This document shows, piece by piece, positions 7,949 to 17,205 of a DNA stretch of 64,000 nucleotides. A program made the translations under genes and the position numbers. The notes under the pieces are model-generated. The model was not told where the DNA came from. It saw only the letters and a list, made by a program, of their open reading frames with translations, and did no database searches. The first letter of the stretch is position 1; each line of letters begins with the position of its first letter. Source of the stretch: Vibrio sp. D404a (GTDB lineage: Bacteria; Pseudomonadota; Gammaproteobacteria; Enterobacterales; Vibrionaceae); assembly GCF_030248535.1 (NCBI RefSeq), contig NZ_JAHGAJ010000014.1:149142-213141 (forward strand). The letters are read 5' to 3'.

Positions 7949-9208
7949 CTAACGCGCTAGCTTGTGATGAGCACGAGAAAAATGTCCAGCACAAAACGCA
8001 CCCACAATCGAGAGCTCACCCGCTAAACACAGAGCCGCGCACACCTCAGCCAAAGCCTGTGAGTTACCATTACCGTGTAAGCCTAATAGGTCTAGACACG
8101 CTTTCTGACTTGGTAAGCCAGTACCGCCGCCGACAGTACCTAACATTAGGTTCGGTAGCGTTACGCTCGCGTACAGGCCGCCTTCTTTGTTGAGCTCCAT
8201 GCGAGTCATACCAATCGCGGATTCTGCAACGCAAGCCGCATCTTGGCCGCAGGCAATGTAAAGTGCGGCTAGTGCGTTAGCGTAGTGGGCATTGATGCCA
8301 ATAGTGCCACTTAATGCTCCTCCCACCGTGGTCATTTGACCAAATTGAACCATTTTCTCAGGCGTGGTGTGCAGGTACTTTTCAACCAATTTGGCAGGGA
8401 TGTTGATTTCAGCCGTAACTTTTTTGCCACGCACACTGCGAAGGGTTTGAGTGTTGGCCTTTTTATCACCAGAGAGATTACCATCGAGGAACGCATGATT
8501 TGGTTCAACTGGCGTGTGCTCGATGATGTATTCGAATACCGCGTTGGTAGCAATGGTCACCATGTTTTGACCAGAAGCATCGCCAGTTAGGAATTCAAAC
8601 ACGAGGTAGACGTGGTTACCCTCGATATTACAGCTAATATCCGTGAGCTTACCGTGTGAAGTTGTAGACTCAGCCAATACCTTAAAGTGGTCATACTGTG
8701 TGACCACCCAAGCCACAAACTGTCCTGCCTCGGCCAAGCTTTGAAAAGCGAAACCCGGTGTTCGAGTTACCCCTTCATTCAGCAGCATTGCGCTAGCGCC
8801 ACCGCAGGCTGAAATGAGCTTAGAACCACGATTGTAAGAGGCAACCAGTGCCGCTTCAGTCGTCGCTAGTGGGACTAAGTAATCCCCTTCGGCAAATAGG
8901 CCATTAACGCGTAGTGGTCCTGCAATACCGACAGGCACTTTAACTGTACCAATGAAGTGTTCGATGTTTTTCTCGTACGCAGAGAACTGCGCCAAAGTAT
9001 GAGTATCAAGCAACTCAGCTTGGCTTTTTGGGTTATCGAGTGCTGTCCAACGGCGAGTCAGATTTTTTTCAGTCAAGTAAGGGCTAGGCGTCAGCTTCTT
9101 AGTTGGCTTTTCAAAATGAGGTTGCAGCTTTTGTTCTAATTCTTCTGCGGTGATATCGCCACCTAAAATTGAAACATAGTCACGACGGTGCAGGTTGAGT
9201 TTTGGCAT
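7949..9208 (-). CDS. Hydroxymethylglutaryl-CoA reductase, class I type
   Basis: The 419-residue protein has the HMG-CoA reductase core without a membrane anchor. The four catalytic residues of the family are all visible: Glu118 in ATTEAALVAS, a Lys in SGDKKAN (249/250), Asp323 in CGQDAACV, and His414 in AGHFSRAH. GTVKVPVGIAGPL matches the substrate-binding segment, and GDASGQNM corresponds to the dinucleotide-binding DAMGMN motif. The C-terminal AGHxxxxH tail and general pattern fit the NADPH-using class I (eukaryal/archaeal) enzymes rather than bacterial class II. The reaction reduces HMG-CoA to mevalonate. No other mevalonate-pathway gene is in the window. Confidence 0.93.
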   Translation of the reverse strand: MPKLNLHRRDYVSILGGDITAEELEQKLQPHFEKPTKKLTPSPYLTEKNLTRRWTALDNPKSQAELLDTHTLAQFSAYEKNIEHFIGTVKVPVGIAGPLRVNGLFAEGDYLVPLATTEAALVASYNRGSKLISACGGASAMLLNEGVTRTPGFAFQSLAEAGQFVAWVVTQYDHFKVLAESTTSHGKLTDISCNIEGNHVYLVFEFLTGDASGQNMVTIATNAVFEYIIEHTPVEPNHAFLDGNLSGDKKANTQTLRSVRGKKVTAEINIPAKLVEKYLHTTPEKMVQFGQMTTVGGALSGTIGINAHYANALAALYIACGQDAACVAESAIGMTRMELNKEGGLYASVTLPNLMLGTVGGGTGLPSQKACLDLLGLHGNGNSQALAEVCAALCLAGELSIVGAFCAGHFSRAHHKLAR

Positions 9209-9374
9209 AATTATTATTGGTACAGTTGGAACAGCAAGAGATATTTTGCGGTGATTCTACCGAGTAATGAGTGAGAAACAAGCGCCAGATATAATGAGTT
9301 ACAGTTTGTTCAGCAATAGAAGCGGAAACGCGGACTTTTGTGTGAGGGTTATGGTCAGGCTGTTAAGCACCATA

Positions 9375-9695
9375 TTAGATGTGAATGTCTAACAGGCTTC
9401 CAATGGCTTCGTTTTGACGCTCTATAACGGATGCACCAACACGATTGTAGCTGGCACTTTGAGTGAGTTTGACTAAGGCGTCACTGTGAGAGGGCATGGG
9501 TTCGCTGACGGTTTCTTTTTGAAGCGGGTCTGCGGTTGGGAGTTGATTGAAGCTGAGATCGCTTTTCGGCGTCATCTCTTGCTCTAATTGAGGTTCATTC
9601 TGCGCGAGCTGATTGAGTTCCACAGCGGCTTCTTCCGCCATGTTCGCAGACTGCTGCATGATTGCGTAGCCAGAATGTATTCCTGAAATTGACAT
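9375..9695 (-). CDS. Small protein with flagellar rod/hook-like ends
   Basis: The product has 106 residues. The N-terminus (MSISGIHSGYAIMQQSANMA) and C-terminus (SYNRVGASVIERQNEAIGSL, then LDIHI) resemble the two helices that pair in axial flagellar proteins such as FlgC/FlgG/FlgE. Those proteins typically start near xSGLxAxxxxxxxxANNxAN and end near SYxANxxVIxTxxxMLGTLLDI. The middle is polar, low-complexity and Glu/Gln/Pro-rich. No flagellar gene is adjacent. The assignment is motif resemblance only. The gene is monocistronic. Confidence 0.65.
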   Translation of the reverse strand: MSISGIHSGYAIMQQSANMAEEAAVELNQLAQNEPQLEQEMTPKSDLSFNQLPTADPLQKETVSEPMPSHSDALVKLTQSASYNRVGASVIERQNEAIGSLLDIHI

Positions 9696-10064
9696 GCAAT
9701 GCCCTCGTTAAATCCTTACCTTGAGTTTAGGTTGGCTAATATTTGAACGCAACAAAAATATGATACTTGTGAGCAAGTTAGATATTTATAAGTGAGTGAG
9801 ACAATTATGAGCAAGCTAGATATTGGTTTAGCGAAAAGAGTTTAACAAGCTATACAAAGTAGAGAAGTCATACCAAGGTTGAAGGGCTATATCAGGTAGA
9901 AAAAGCCAAACAGGACTAAACTAGTGTTGCTGGAGATATTGGCGTCAAAGCCAGTGACGCAGTTTCTGAGTTTTTCTTAGAGGGTGGCGCAGTGTTTGGA
10001 GCGGGTGATTAAAAGTGCGGGTGTGTCGTTAATGAGGAAATAAGGAGCTGTTTAGTAATTATAA
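9696..10064. other. Intergenic region with no supported gene
   Basis: A near-repeat GAGCAAGYTAGATATT occurs at about 9772-9787 and 9809-9824. A short open stretch at ~9930-10012 (ending VFGAGD) reads like a coding remnant but has no start or ribosome-binding site. Nothing else was recognised. Confidence 0.3.
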
Positions 10065-10080
10065 TTAACTAAACAGCTCA
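10046..10080. terminator. Perfect 12-bp inverted repeat at end of small ORF
   Basis: GAGCTGTTTAGT (10046-10057) and ACTAAACAGCTC (10069-10080) are exact inverse complements with an 11-base AT-only loop. The right arm forms the last codons of the 57-residue gene. A T-rich stretch follows on the minus strand, so it probably ends that transcript. Confidence 0.55.
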
Positions 10081-10238
10081 CTTAGTGCTTTCATTTCTTC
10101 GTCCGTAAGCAAAGGATCTTGCTTGCTTTCGACTTTGTTGTCGATAGTGTCGTCGATTTCACCTTGAAGAGCGATAAGCTGTTGATTGCTCAAAAGATGA
10201 ATCTGCTGTTTTAGTGCTTCAAATTGTGTTGCGTTCAT
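10065..10238 (-). CDS. Small 57-residue hypothetical protein
   Basis: ATG at 10238, stop at 10065. The product starts MNATQFEALKQQIHLLSNQQ and ends LTDEEMKALSELFS. It is acidic and helical, with no Cys or membrane segment. The first half resembles the N-terminal leader helix of some insertion-sequence transposases, but no transposase follows, so it may be either a free-standing small protein or a remnant. An AAGGTCG sequence is placed as a weak ribosome-binding site before the ATG. Its last codons lie within a perfect inverted repeat. Confidence 0.45.
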   Translation of the reverse strand: MNATQFEALKQQIHLLSNQQLIALQGEIDDTIDNKVESKQDPLLTDEEMKALSELFS

Positions 10239-10658
10239 AAATACGACCTTACATCATCTAATTACGCTACTGTGAGCATAGTAGCTCAGTGGCATAATTC
10301 AAATAAAATGAGAGGAAATTCACCGAATATTTGGTGTTTCCAATTTATAAGACAACTATAAGTTTACGTGACCAAATTTTGTCCGAGAAATGTCAGGCAA
10401 AGTTAGTGCTCGGTCAATCAAAGTCAGAGAATTCCGACAATGTAAATTTTGATGAGGCCAGTAATGACGGGGCTTGAAGGGCTTTATTGCATAAGTGTTT
10501 GATTTTTATGACAGTCGCTCAAAAGCAAAAAGATAGTCAAAAACGGCGTGTTTTTGAGCTATCTTTCTGTTTGTTAAACGCTTTTTTGATGCCTCGCTTT
10601 TGTCCGACATTTGACTGCTTTATGTTCGAAGTGCGACGGCTTTGTATTCAATATGCAA
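10239..10658. other. Intergenic region between small ORF and yccS-like gene
   Basis: Apart from the terminator at 10526-10568, this 420-base stretch shows no supported gene. A 64-codon forward frame at 10487-10681 is cysteine- and phenylalanine-rich, runs through the terminator hairpin and into the neighbouring gene, and is rejected. Confidence 0.4.
10526..10568 (-). terminator. Terminator after yccS-like gene
   Basis: AAAGATAG-t-CAAAAAC (10528-10543) pairs with GTTTTTG-ag-CTATCTTT (10550-10566), and the minus strand continues TTTTTGCTTTT. It lies about 90 bases beyond the stop codon. Confidence 0.75.
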
Positions 10659-12821
10659 CTATTTTGAAAGCGTTACTTTAACGGCGAACTTGGTAGCTAA
10701 TGTGTGCAGTTCTGGCAGCATTCGGTAGATCAAATGAAGCTGTTGTAAGACCATTCTGACAGAACTTTCATCTTCTTCACGCCACTCACTTAGGCGATTA
10801 TCCAATTCAGGCTCGTAACTGTTTTTAATTTCACACTGTTCGCTGTGGCAATAAAGTTGATCATGAAGTGCATCCAAGTGCTCGTGGATCACGCGGTGTG
10901 CATCTAGTACCAGTTTATGAGTCGCTTCATCATCAATGCGTGTTCTGTGTGCACCTAAGGCCGAGATATAGCTTAATAGAGCATGGTTGAGCGTTAGGAA
11001 TCGGAAACTCTCATCAACCGAAGTGCGATACTTACCCGGCTCGACCAGCATACTGCTGATTGCCACAGTTAGGTTGGCATCGTTATTGTGAGCGCTGCGA
11101 CGAGCGATTCGATAACTCAAGCTGTCTTTCTTACCGATACGATATTGACCAATAATCTGTGCTAAATAGGATTTGTTGGCGTCAAGGGCATCGGCCATGA
11201 CCTTATGCAAGCGTTTTGACTGCCAGTCAGGGAATAGATACATCACAGCTAATACCGCCAACGCACACCCAATAAAGGTATCCGCAAGGCGAGGGAGTAC
11301 CACGGCATAACCCTCACCGAGTTGGTTGAAACAGAATAGAACCAACAGGGTGATAAAGCCGGTTGCAAACCCGTAGTTGTTAATGCGAAACGCAAAGAAC
11401 ATCACACCGCTCACCACAATGAACACCAATTGGCTCTCTTGCGACGGGAAGAAAGTCAGTAGCGGCACCCCTATCAATAGGCCTACCACTGTGCCGATGA
11501 CACGCGCTGTGAGTTTTTGGCGAGTGGCACTGTAGTTAGGCTGACAAACGAACAGCGTAGTCAGCAAAATCCAATAGCCGCGCTCAATCTCAAAGCCCTG
11601 AATGATCCCATAGCCAACGGTCAAGGTGACCGCCATGCGGATCGCGTGACGGAATAGCATTGAATCTTTGTGCAGGTTGGCGCGGATCTTATGCCACATC
11701 GCTTTTAAGGTATGCGGGTTGGTGTCATCCAACACATCTTCTTCAAGCTTCTCTGCGTCTGGGTTGTTGATGTTAGAGAGCTGCTTTTCTACCGTCGCCA
11801 GGTTATTAAACAGAAAATCGAGTTGGCTAAGTAGCGGTCGCCACTCTGGACGATTTTGTTGATGCAGGTGATTGAGTGAGGACATTAGCTCATCCAAGGC
11901 TAATACCGACTTGTCACTGTGTTGGTACTCTGCGCCGACTTTAAGCGAGCTCGCGATCTCCTGACATGCCTTAGCTTGAGCTTCGAGCAGATACTTAAAG
12001 CGAAATAGCACATCTGAGCGTTCAAAGTGTTTAGCAAGCTCTTGGTAGCGGTAGTGGGTGGAGCTCACTCGTTCATGAATGTCTTGAGCTATGAAATAGG
12101 TATTGAGAAAACGGTCACTCGCGCCATCAACATGACCACGCTTAGAGCGGTTAAGTAGGGTTGCTTTACACATGTTGAGTGCATTCACCGTACTGGCGTT
12201 GAGCTTAGCCTCAATAATACGGTGTGGCTGAGGTACCAAGTCGGTCACGGGATAAAACAGCTCTGCTTTCGACTCCATGTAATTGCCAATTTGATCAAAT
12301 ACAGTAGCGAGATTTTGTTGCACTGGCTGCATTGGCCAGAAGATCTGCCAAATCATCGACATGAAGTAGTACCACGCCGCACCCGTTAAAAGGAGTAATG
12401 GTTGGAACCACAAGTTGGTGCTCTCGTGTGCACCCAACATGGTATAGATGGCAACGAGTAGGGAGCCAAATGCGATACTGGCGTATTTAGGACCAATCGC
12501 ACCCAGCATGATGAAAGAGAAAGTGGATGCAAATAGACCTATCGCAAACAGCCAAGGTGTGTCGAATAACAGCTCGATAGAAAAGGCTGCAATAGCGAAA
12601 CAGATGAAGGTCAGTGTGAGCGCTTTGAGCCGACCGGTGAAGCTGTCATCACTTTCAGCCAGTGCGGCAGCAATGACACCAAGAATGAGTGGCGTGATTA
12701 ACGTATTTTGTTCGTAGTACCAAGCGGGTACCACAACACCCAGAAGAGTAATAAGAATGAGGACGCTGTAATTTATGGTTTTGTTCGCCCAGTAGAGGCG
12801 TAAATTATTGGAGAAGTTCAC
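10659..12821 (-). CDS. YccS/YhfK-type FUSC-family membrane protein
   Basis: The 720-residue protein has two sets of about five to six membrane helices (residues ~15-160 and ~395-520), each followed by a large helical soluble domain. This is the YccS/YhfK layout of the fusaric-acid-resistance (FUSC) superfamily. The second half contains the conserved stretch FEIERGYWILLTTLFVCQPN followed by YSATRQKLTARVIGTVVG. Members are believed to be inner-membrane exporters; no substrate is established. The length matches E. coli YccS (about 720). It is divergent from helD. Confidence 0.87.
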   Translation of the reverse strand: MNFSNNLRLYWANKTINYSVLILITLLGVVVPAWYYEQNTLITPLILGVIAAALAESDDSFTGRLKALTLTFICFAIAAFSIELLFDTPWLFAIGLFASTFSFIMLGAIGPKYASIAFGSLLVAIYTMLGAHESTNLWFQPLLLLTGAAWYYFMSMIWQIFWPMQPVQQNLATVFDQIGNYMESKAELFYPVTDLVPQPHRIIEAKLNASTVNALNMCKATLLNRSKRGHVDGASDRFLNTYFIAQDIHERVSSTHYRYQELAKHFERSDVLFRFKYLLEAQAKACQEIASSLKVGAEYQHSDKSVLALDELMSSLNHLHQQNRPEWRPLLSQLDFLFNNLATVEKQLSNINNPDAEKLEEDVLDDTNPHTLKAMWHKIRANLHKDSMLFRHAIRMAVTLTVGYGIIQGFEIERGYWILLTTLFVCQPNYSATRQKLTARVIGTVVGLLIGVPLLTFFPSQESQLVFIVVSGVMFFAFRINNYGFATGFITLLVLFCFNQLGEGYAVVLPRLADTFIGCALAVLAVMYLFPDWQSKRLHKVMADALDANKSYLAQIIGQYRIGKKDSLSYRIARRSAHNNDANLTVAISSMLVEPGKYRTSVDESFRFLTLNHALLSYISALGAHRTRIDDEATHKLVLDAHRVIHEHLDALHDQLYCHSEQCEIKNSYEPELDNRLSEWREEDESSVRMVLQQLHLIYRMLPELHTLATKFAVKVTLSK

Positions 12822-12997
12822 AGTCGCTCGCTATTCAAGCTAAAAACATAATCCTAACAGAAATCAAGCACAAGAATTTGATACTAATTCATAATTAGTC
12901 CTAGGTGGTCATGAAAACAACGATAAGAAGTTGGACATTATTATTTATCCTTGCATCATGATATAAATTCACTATCTCCCATTTAAGAGCAAACCCA

Positions 12998-15073
12998 ATG
13001 CAGCTAAGCGCAAATAAGACTGCACAGTTTTTTATCCAAAATGAATACCATCAAGTTGAGCTCGATGGTTCACGTTTACTTCTCTCTTCCGTTGGTAGTG
13101 AGGAGCGAATCCCGTTTACTATATGGAGCGGTAAGGTCGCGATAAAGCGCGGTTTGTTTTGGGGCTCATTGCAGTTTTTTGCTAATACGCAGCAAGGTCA
13201 GCAGCGCAGTTGGTTGGTTCAAGGCTTGCCATGGGAAGAGTGCCGTCAATTTGCACGTACTGCGGTCAATGCGTACCAACAATGGCACGATACGCAGTGT
13301 GAACAGCTTGCTGAACACGTACCTGAGTGGGAAGCCGAGCTGACTCGATTAGAGCAATTACCGGCCTTCTTGCCACACTCTCAAGTCGATCAGTGGGTCA
13401 CTAGAGTCAATCTTGGCCTAGAGTCGATGGTGATGACACTTGATGAAGCGTCGGCACGTATGCCAAATCGCATCGCTCGCCTTGCCCCTTGGTTACTGGA
13501 TACCGAAGAGCAACAAGCAGAGCGCAACCGCTTGTGGCTAGAGCGAGAACGTCAGAACTGGGAAGTGCTGTTTGCGCAGTGTGAGTCGTCACCGCTTAAC
13601 CTCTCTCAGCAATATGCGGTGTTAATGAACGACGATCATAACTTGATCTTAGCGGGTGCAGGCTCTGGCAAAACCAGCGTATTGACTGCACGCGTAGCCT
13701 ACCTGCTACAGAGCCACCAAGCGCAAGCCGAAGAATTGCTGTTGTTGGCGTTTGGCCGTGAGGCAGCTGACGAAATGAAACAGCGCCTAGACAACAAAAT
13801 TGGCTCATCTGCTGAAAAGGTTCAGGTGAACACCTTCCACCAACTCGGCTTAAAAATTCTTAATCAAGTTGAGAACGAACCCGTCACTATCTCTCCATTG
13901 GCTCTGGATGATAATCAGCGTCAAGCCTGGTGTATCGACTGGTTGAAAAAACACTGGATGACGCCAACCAACTTCAAACGTTGGCAAAAGCACCTCTCTA
14001 AATGGCCTATAGCGTATTTGAAAGGCGATGAGGAGCTAGGAAGCCACGTATCTAACCTCAAGCTAATAGGTTGGTTAGAGAAACAACTGGAACAACTCAA
14101 CGGCTCTGGCTTAACCAAGAAAGAGGTTCAGCAACAGCTGATTGACCACCCAGACTACACGCGACTCAATAGCGAGTTAGCTCTGTGCTGGCCATGCGTG
14201 ACGGCGTGGCAGAAACATTTGAAAGAGAATAACCAGATCGATTTCTCGATGATGATCAGTCGCGCCACTCAATATGTTGAGAAAGGGCGATTCATCTCAC
14301 CGTGGAAATTCATCATGATCGATGAGTATCAAGATATCTCACCAGATCGTCTCGCCTTGGTTGAAGCGCTCTGCAATCAAACCAAAGCTGAACACAAAGC
14401 CTCGATTTTTGCGGTGGGTGACGACTGGCAATCTATTTATCAGTTTGCCGGCGCGGATGTCGATTTAACCACTGGATTTAAAGATCGCTTTGAAAGTTCG
14501 ACGATTCATCATTTAGACACAACTTACCGCTTTAATAACCAATTAGGTGCGGTAGCCAATCGCTTTGTGCAAGAAAACCCTATTCAGCTGCCAAAAGAGC
14601 TGAATAGCTTTAAGCAGCAAAAACAGAAGGCGGTGTATACCGCACCAAGTAAAGACGTGGAGAAGATCCTCGATCAACTGAATCGACAAGTTAAGGGTAA
14701 GAGCCCTAAATCGGTGTTGTTGCTTGGACGAAACCATTATCACAAACCGGAGCTATTGGCTGACTGGCAGAAGATCTACACATCGCTCAACATGAGCTTT
14801 ATGACCTGCCACGCAAGTAAAGGCAAAGAAGCGGACTTTGTGATCATTCTATGTGTCGATGAAGGGCAGTTCCCGACGAAGAAGAAACAACTTCATATCG
14901 ACGGTGCGTTAACTGAGTCTTCAGACACCTTCCCATATGCGGAAGAACGAAGACTGTTTTATGTTGCTATGACACGTGCAAAAGAGAAGGTCTGGATCAC
15001 CCACAGTGGCGATGGCTCAGGCTTTGTACAAGAGTTACATCAATCGGATTATCCGGTTGTTCGTAGAAAATAA
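12998..15073 (+). CDS. helD: DNA helicase IV (superfamily 1, UvrD-like)
   Basis: The 691-residue protein is the length of E. coli HelD. The ~200-residue N-terminal HelD-specific region (FTIWSGKVAIKRGLFWGSLQ) precedes the helicase core. Walker A is AGAGSGKTS at ~218. Walker B is FIMIDEYQDIS at ~443. Motif III/IV is GDDWQSIYQFAGAD, and motif VI is ERRLFYVAMTRAKEKVW near the C-terminus. It is a 3'-5' ATP-dependent DNA helicase with a role in recombination and stress tolerance. Transcription is rightward, with the VOC gene 38 bases behind it. Confidence 0.93.
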   Translation: MQLSANKTAQFFIQNEYHQVELDGSRLLLSSVGSEERIPFTIWSGKVAIKRGLFWGSLQFFANTQQGQQRSWLVQGLPWEECRQFARTAVNAYQQWHDTQCEQLAEHVPEWEAELTRLEQLPAFLPHSQVDQWVTRVNLGLESMVMTLDEASARMPNRIARLAPWLLDTEEQQAERNRLWLERERQNWEVLFAQCESSPLNLSQQYAVLMNDDHNLILAGAGSGKTSVLTARVAYLLQSHQAQAEELLLLAFGREAADEMKQRLDNKIGSSAEKVQVNTFHQLGLKILNQVENEPVTISPLALDDNQRQAWCIDWLKKHWMTPTNFKRWQKHLSKWPIAYLKGDEELGSHVSNLKLIGWLEKQLEQLNGSGLTKKEVQQQLIDHPDYTRLNSELALCWPCVTAWQKHLKENNQIDFSMMISRATQYVEKGRFISPWKFIMIDEYQDISPDRLALVEALCNQTKAEHKASIFAVGDDWQSIYQFAGADVDLTTGFKDRFESSTIHHLDTTYRFNNQLGAVANRFVQENPIQLPKELNSFKQQKQKAVYTAPSKDVEKILDQLNRQVKGKSPKSVLLLGRNHYHKPELLADWQKIYTSLNMSFMTCHASKGKEADFVIILCVDEGQFPTKKKQLHIDGALTESSDTFPYAEERRLFYVAMTRAKEKVWITHSGDGSGFVQELHQSDYPVVRRK

Positions 15074-15111
15074 CCCGTAACCAAGCCGACATTTTTGGTA
15101 AGGAGGCCGAA

Positions 15112-15462
15112 ATGGAACATGGTTCGATCAATTACATTGAGTTTGCAGCAAAAGACTTAGACAAGACGAAAACCTTCTTCGAGTCGGTCTTTCAGTGGCA
15201 GTTTGAAGACTATGGCCCAGAATATACGGCCTTTACTGCTAAAGGCTTAATGGGTGGTTTTTACCAGTCAGAATTGGCCTGTGATGCCAGTGCGGGTGGC
15301 GCACTCATGGTGTTTTACAGCCAAGGTTTAGAGCAGACAGAGCAAGATATTGTTGAAGCGGGCGGCATGATCAAGCGTGATATTTTCGCGTTTCCCGGCG
15401 GTCGTCGTTTTCATTTCTGCGAGCCGAGCGGCAATGAGATGGCGGTGTGGAGCGATAAATAA
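15112..15462 (+). CDS. VOC-family (glyoxalase-fold) protein
   Basis: The 116-residue protein has a single VOC unit: INYIEFAAKDLDKTKTFFES at the start and GRRFHFCEPSGNEMAVWS at the end, where the final Glu in the PSGNEMAVW motif is a usual metal ligand. Enzyme function is unknown; relatives include antibiotic-resistance and lactoylglutathione-lyase-like proteins. A very strong ribosome-binding site (TAAGGAGG, 15100-15107) precedes the ATG. It may be co-transcribed with helD. The bidirectional terminator at 15521-15551 follows. Confidence 0.85.
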   Translation: MEHGSINYIEFAAKDLDKTKTFFESVFQWQFEDYGPEYTAFTAKGLMGGFYQSELACDASAGGALMVFYSQGLEQTEQDIVEAGGMIKRDIFAFPGGRRFHFCEPSGNEMAVWSDK

Positions 15463-15520
15463 GCTCTACCTGTTTGTACGCTCTTTATAGCCGTTACAGA
15501 ATGTTAGTCGCAACCAAATA

Positions 15521-15551
15521 AAAGAGCCTGCAAGTACGCAGGCTCTTTTTA
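15521..15551. terminator. Bidirectional terminator between VOC gene and mgsA
   Basis: AAAGAGCCTGC (15521-15531) pairs perfectly with GCAGGCTCTTT (15538-15548). T-runs lie on both exits. It serves the convergent VOC and mgsA genes. Confidence 0.85.
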
Positions 15552-15572
15552 CATCTGTAATACGAAGTCTAA

Positions 15573-16028
15573 TTAAGTGCGGTCTGCTAGGTAAGCTTCG
15601 TAGTCTGGGATCTCGATTGAAACTTCTTCGTCTAGCAGTTTAGAGTTGAACAAGAAGTTTGCTGTTGCTCGGTTAGTTGCGACTGGAATGTTCCAAACAC
15701 TCGCGATACGAAGCAGAGCTTTTACGTCTGGGTCGTGTGGTACGGCATTCAGTGGATCCCAGAAGAAGATCATCATGTCGATCTTACCTTCAGAAATTAG
15801 CGCACCAAGTTGTTGGTCGCCACCCATTGGGCCACTGATCATGCTCTTAATCGCCAAGCCTGTCTCTTTGCTTAGTAGGTGACCTGTAGTACCTGTCGCG
15901 TACAAGAAATGCCCTTGTAGTTTCTCTTTATTCTCTTTTACCCAACGCAGCAATTCTGGCTTAAAGTTATCGTGTGCCACCAAAGCGATGTGCTTGTGAG
16001 CAGGCATCGTACGTGTCGTTTTTTGCAT
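15573..16028 (-). CDS. mgsA: Methylglyoxal synthase
   Basis: The 151-residue protein converts dihydroxyacetone phosphate to methylglyoxal and phosphate in the cytoplasm, a glycolytic bypass used when phosphate is short. Family blocks are all present: HIALVAHDN near the start, [11 protein letters not shown] (phosphate-binding), SGPMGGDQQ carrying the catalytic Asp, and [20 protein letters not shown]. Length and order match E. coli MgsA. It is monocistronic and lies between torT and the VOC gene. Confidence 0.96.
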   Translation of the reverse strand: MQKTTRTMPAHKHIALVAHDNFKPELLRWVKENKEKLQGHFLYATGTTGHLLSKETGLAIKSMISGPMGGDQQLGALISEGKIDMMIFFWDPLNAVPHDPDVKALLRIASVWNIPVATNRATANFLFNSKLLDEEVSIEIPDYEAYLADRT

Positions 16029-16093
16029 GAATGTTTCCTAAATTATTGGCTTATATTTTTGATTCTTTTCAATTTCTAATCATCAATATATCA

Positions 16094-17113
16094 CTAAGGC
16101 GTGACACTGAATACTGGACGAAACTCAGAAGGTGACAATGAATCGGCAATCACCTCTTTTTTGAGAGATGAAGGCGTCAATGCTTCAATTTTAGGCACCT
16201 GATGGAGTTCGTAGGGTTCACCACGTAGGTAGTGTGTGGCTTGATTGACAGAGAGACGCCCCTGTTCAACCATTTTATCGGTTGGGGCGAACAGCACTTT
16301 CTCACGCAACAACCCACGGTACACACCATGACTGAGATAACTTGAGACTAAGCCGATCTCTTTCTCTTTATTCGCTGCGCGCACTTCACTGATAGCCGCC
16401 TCAATCGCCACTGCGCTACCGACGATATATTTGATATTTGGTAAATCGATCACTTGCTGAACGAGGTTTCGTTGCAGCTCTTTATCATTATCTGCCCAAT
16501 AGCTTACAGCAATATTAATGTCGCTAGATTTAATCGCGTCATAGAAGCCAATCGCAACCGGCTTAGTACCACCACTGGCTTGTGGGCCGAGTAGAAGGGC
16601 AATGTCGGTCTTCCCTGAGCCTTTCGGGTGCCTTGCTTTAAGGAATTCACCCACTTCGTAACCCATTTGCCACCAATCAACACCTACAGTGCCTTTAAGA
16701 ACCTTATCTTGCTGTGATTTACTCAGGTTGAGTTCGTTCACAGTGGCAAATACAGGTGTCGAGCCGACCCATTTGGTTAGGCTGTCGTAAAATGCATCGG
16801 GAGATACAGTGCCAAGGATAATCGCATCAGCACCCCATTGATTGCACAACTCTAGCTGAGAGGCCTGCTTACCAATGTTGGGGTAACCGCCAGCTTCCAA
16901 GACGCGCAGCTCAATATTCTGTTTTCTCGCCTCGGAGATCATGCCGTAGTTTACTGACAACCAATATGAATCTTTTAAGTGTGGGTAGATGGCACACACT
17001 TTCTCTCTCTCCTGAATTACCGAAGGAGTAGCGTGCTCGTTGGCCATTGCTAAATGACTGGTCGTTCCCAGTAAGCAGCAAAGTAGAGTTGAAACTAAAC
17101 GTTTAGATAGCAT
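16094..17113 (-). CDS. torT: TMAO-sensing periplasmic protein TorT
   Basis: The 339-residue LacI/ribose-binding-like protein has a Sec signal peptide (MLSKRLVSTLLCCLLGTTSH, cleavage likely after AMA at ~25). The mature part reads VCAIYPHLKDSYWLSVNYGM, then the two-lobed periplasmic-binding fold (QLELCNQWGADAIILGTVSP). E. coli TorT is 342 residues. It binds trimethylamine N-oxide and presents it to the TorS sensor. The divergent torS gene is 92 bases away, supporting the identity. No torR or torCAD gene is in the window. Confidence 0.9.
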   Translation of the reverse strand: MLSKRLVSTLLCCLLGTTSHLAMANEHATPSVIQEREKVCAIYPHLKDSYWLSVNYGMISEARKQNIELRVLEAGGYPNIGKQASQLELCNQWGADAIILGTVSPDAFYDSLTKWVGSTPVFATVNELNLSKSQQDKVLKGTVGVDWWQMGYEVGEFLKARHPKGSGKTDIALLLGPQASGGTKPVAIGFYDAIKSSDINIAVSYWADNDKELQRNLVQQVIDLPNIKYIVGSAVAIEAAISEVRAANKEKEIGLVSSYLSHGVYRGLLREKVLFAPTDKMVEQGRLSVNQATHYLRGEPYELHQVPKIEALTPSSLKKEVIADSLSPSEFRPVFSVTP

Positions 17114-17205
17114 GAAATGTCAGTTTATTGGCTTTGGATAAGAAACACTGCAAAATATAGCGTATTCTGCATGGGTAAAGAAGAACGTTTTAAGGTTATG
17201 GGTTT

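Noticed and set aside
9930..10012. Possible small protein or gene relic ending VFGAGD
   Set aside because: No start codon with a ribosome-binding site, a stop immediately upstream, and only about 28 codons. Too little to call a pseudogene.
10487..10681. 64-codon forward frame
   Set aside because: It runs through the terminator hairpin of the leftward gene and into its coding end, and its composition (Cys/Phe-rich) is not protein-like.
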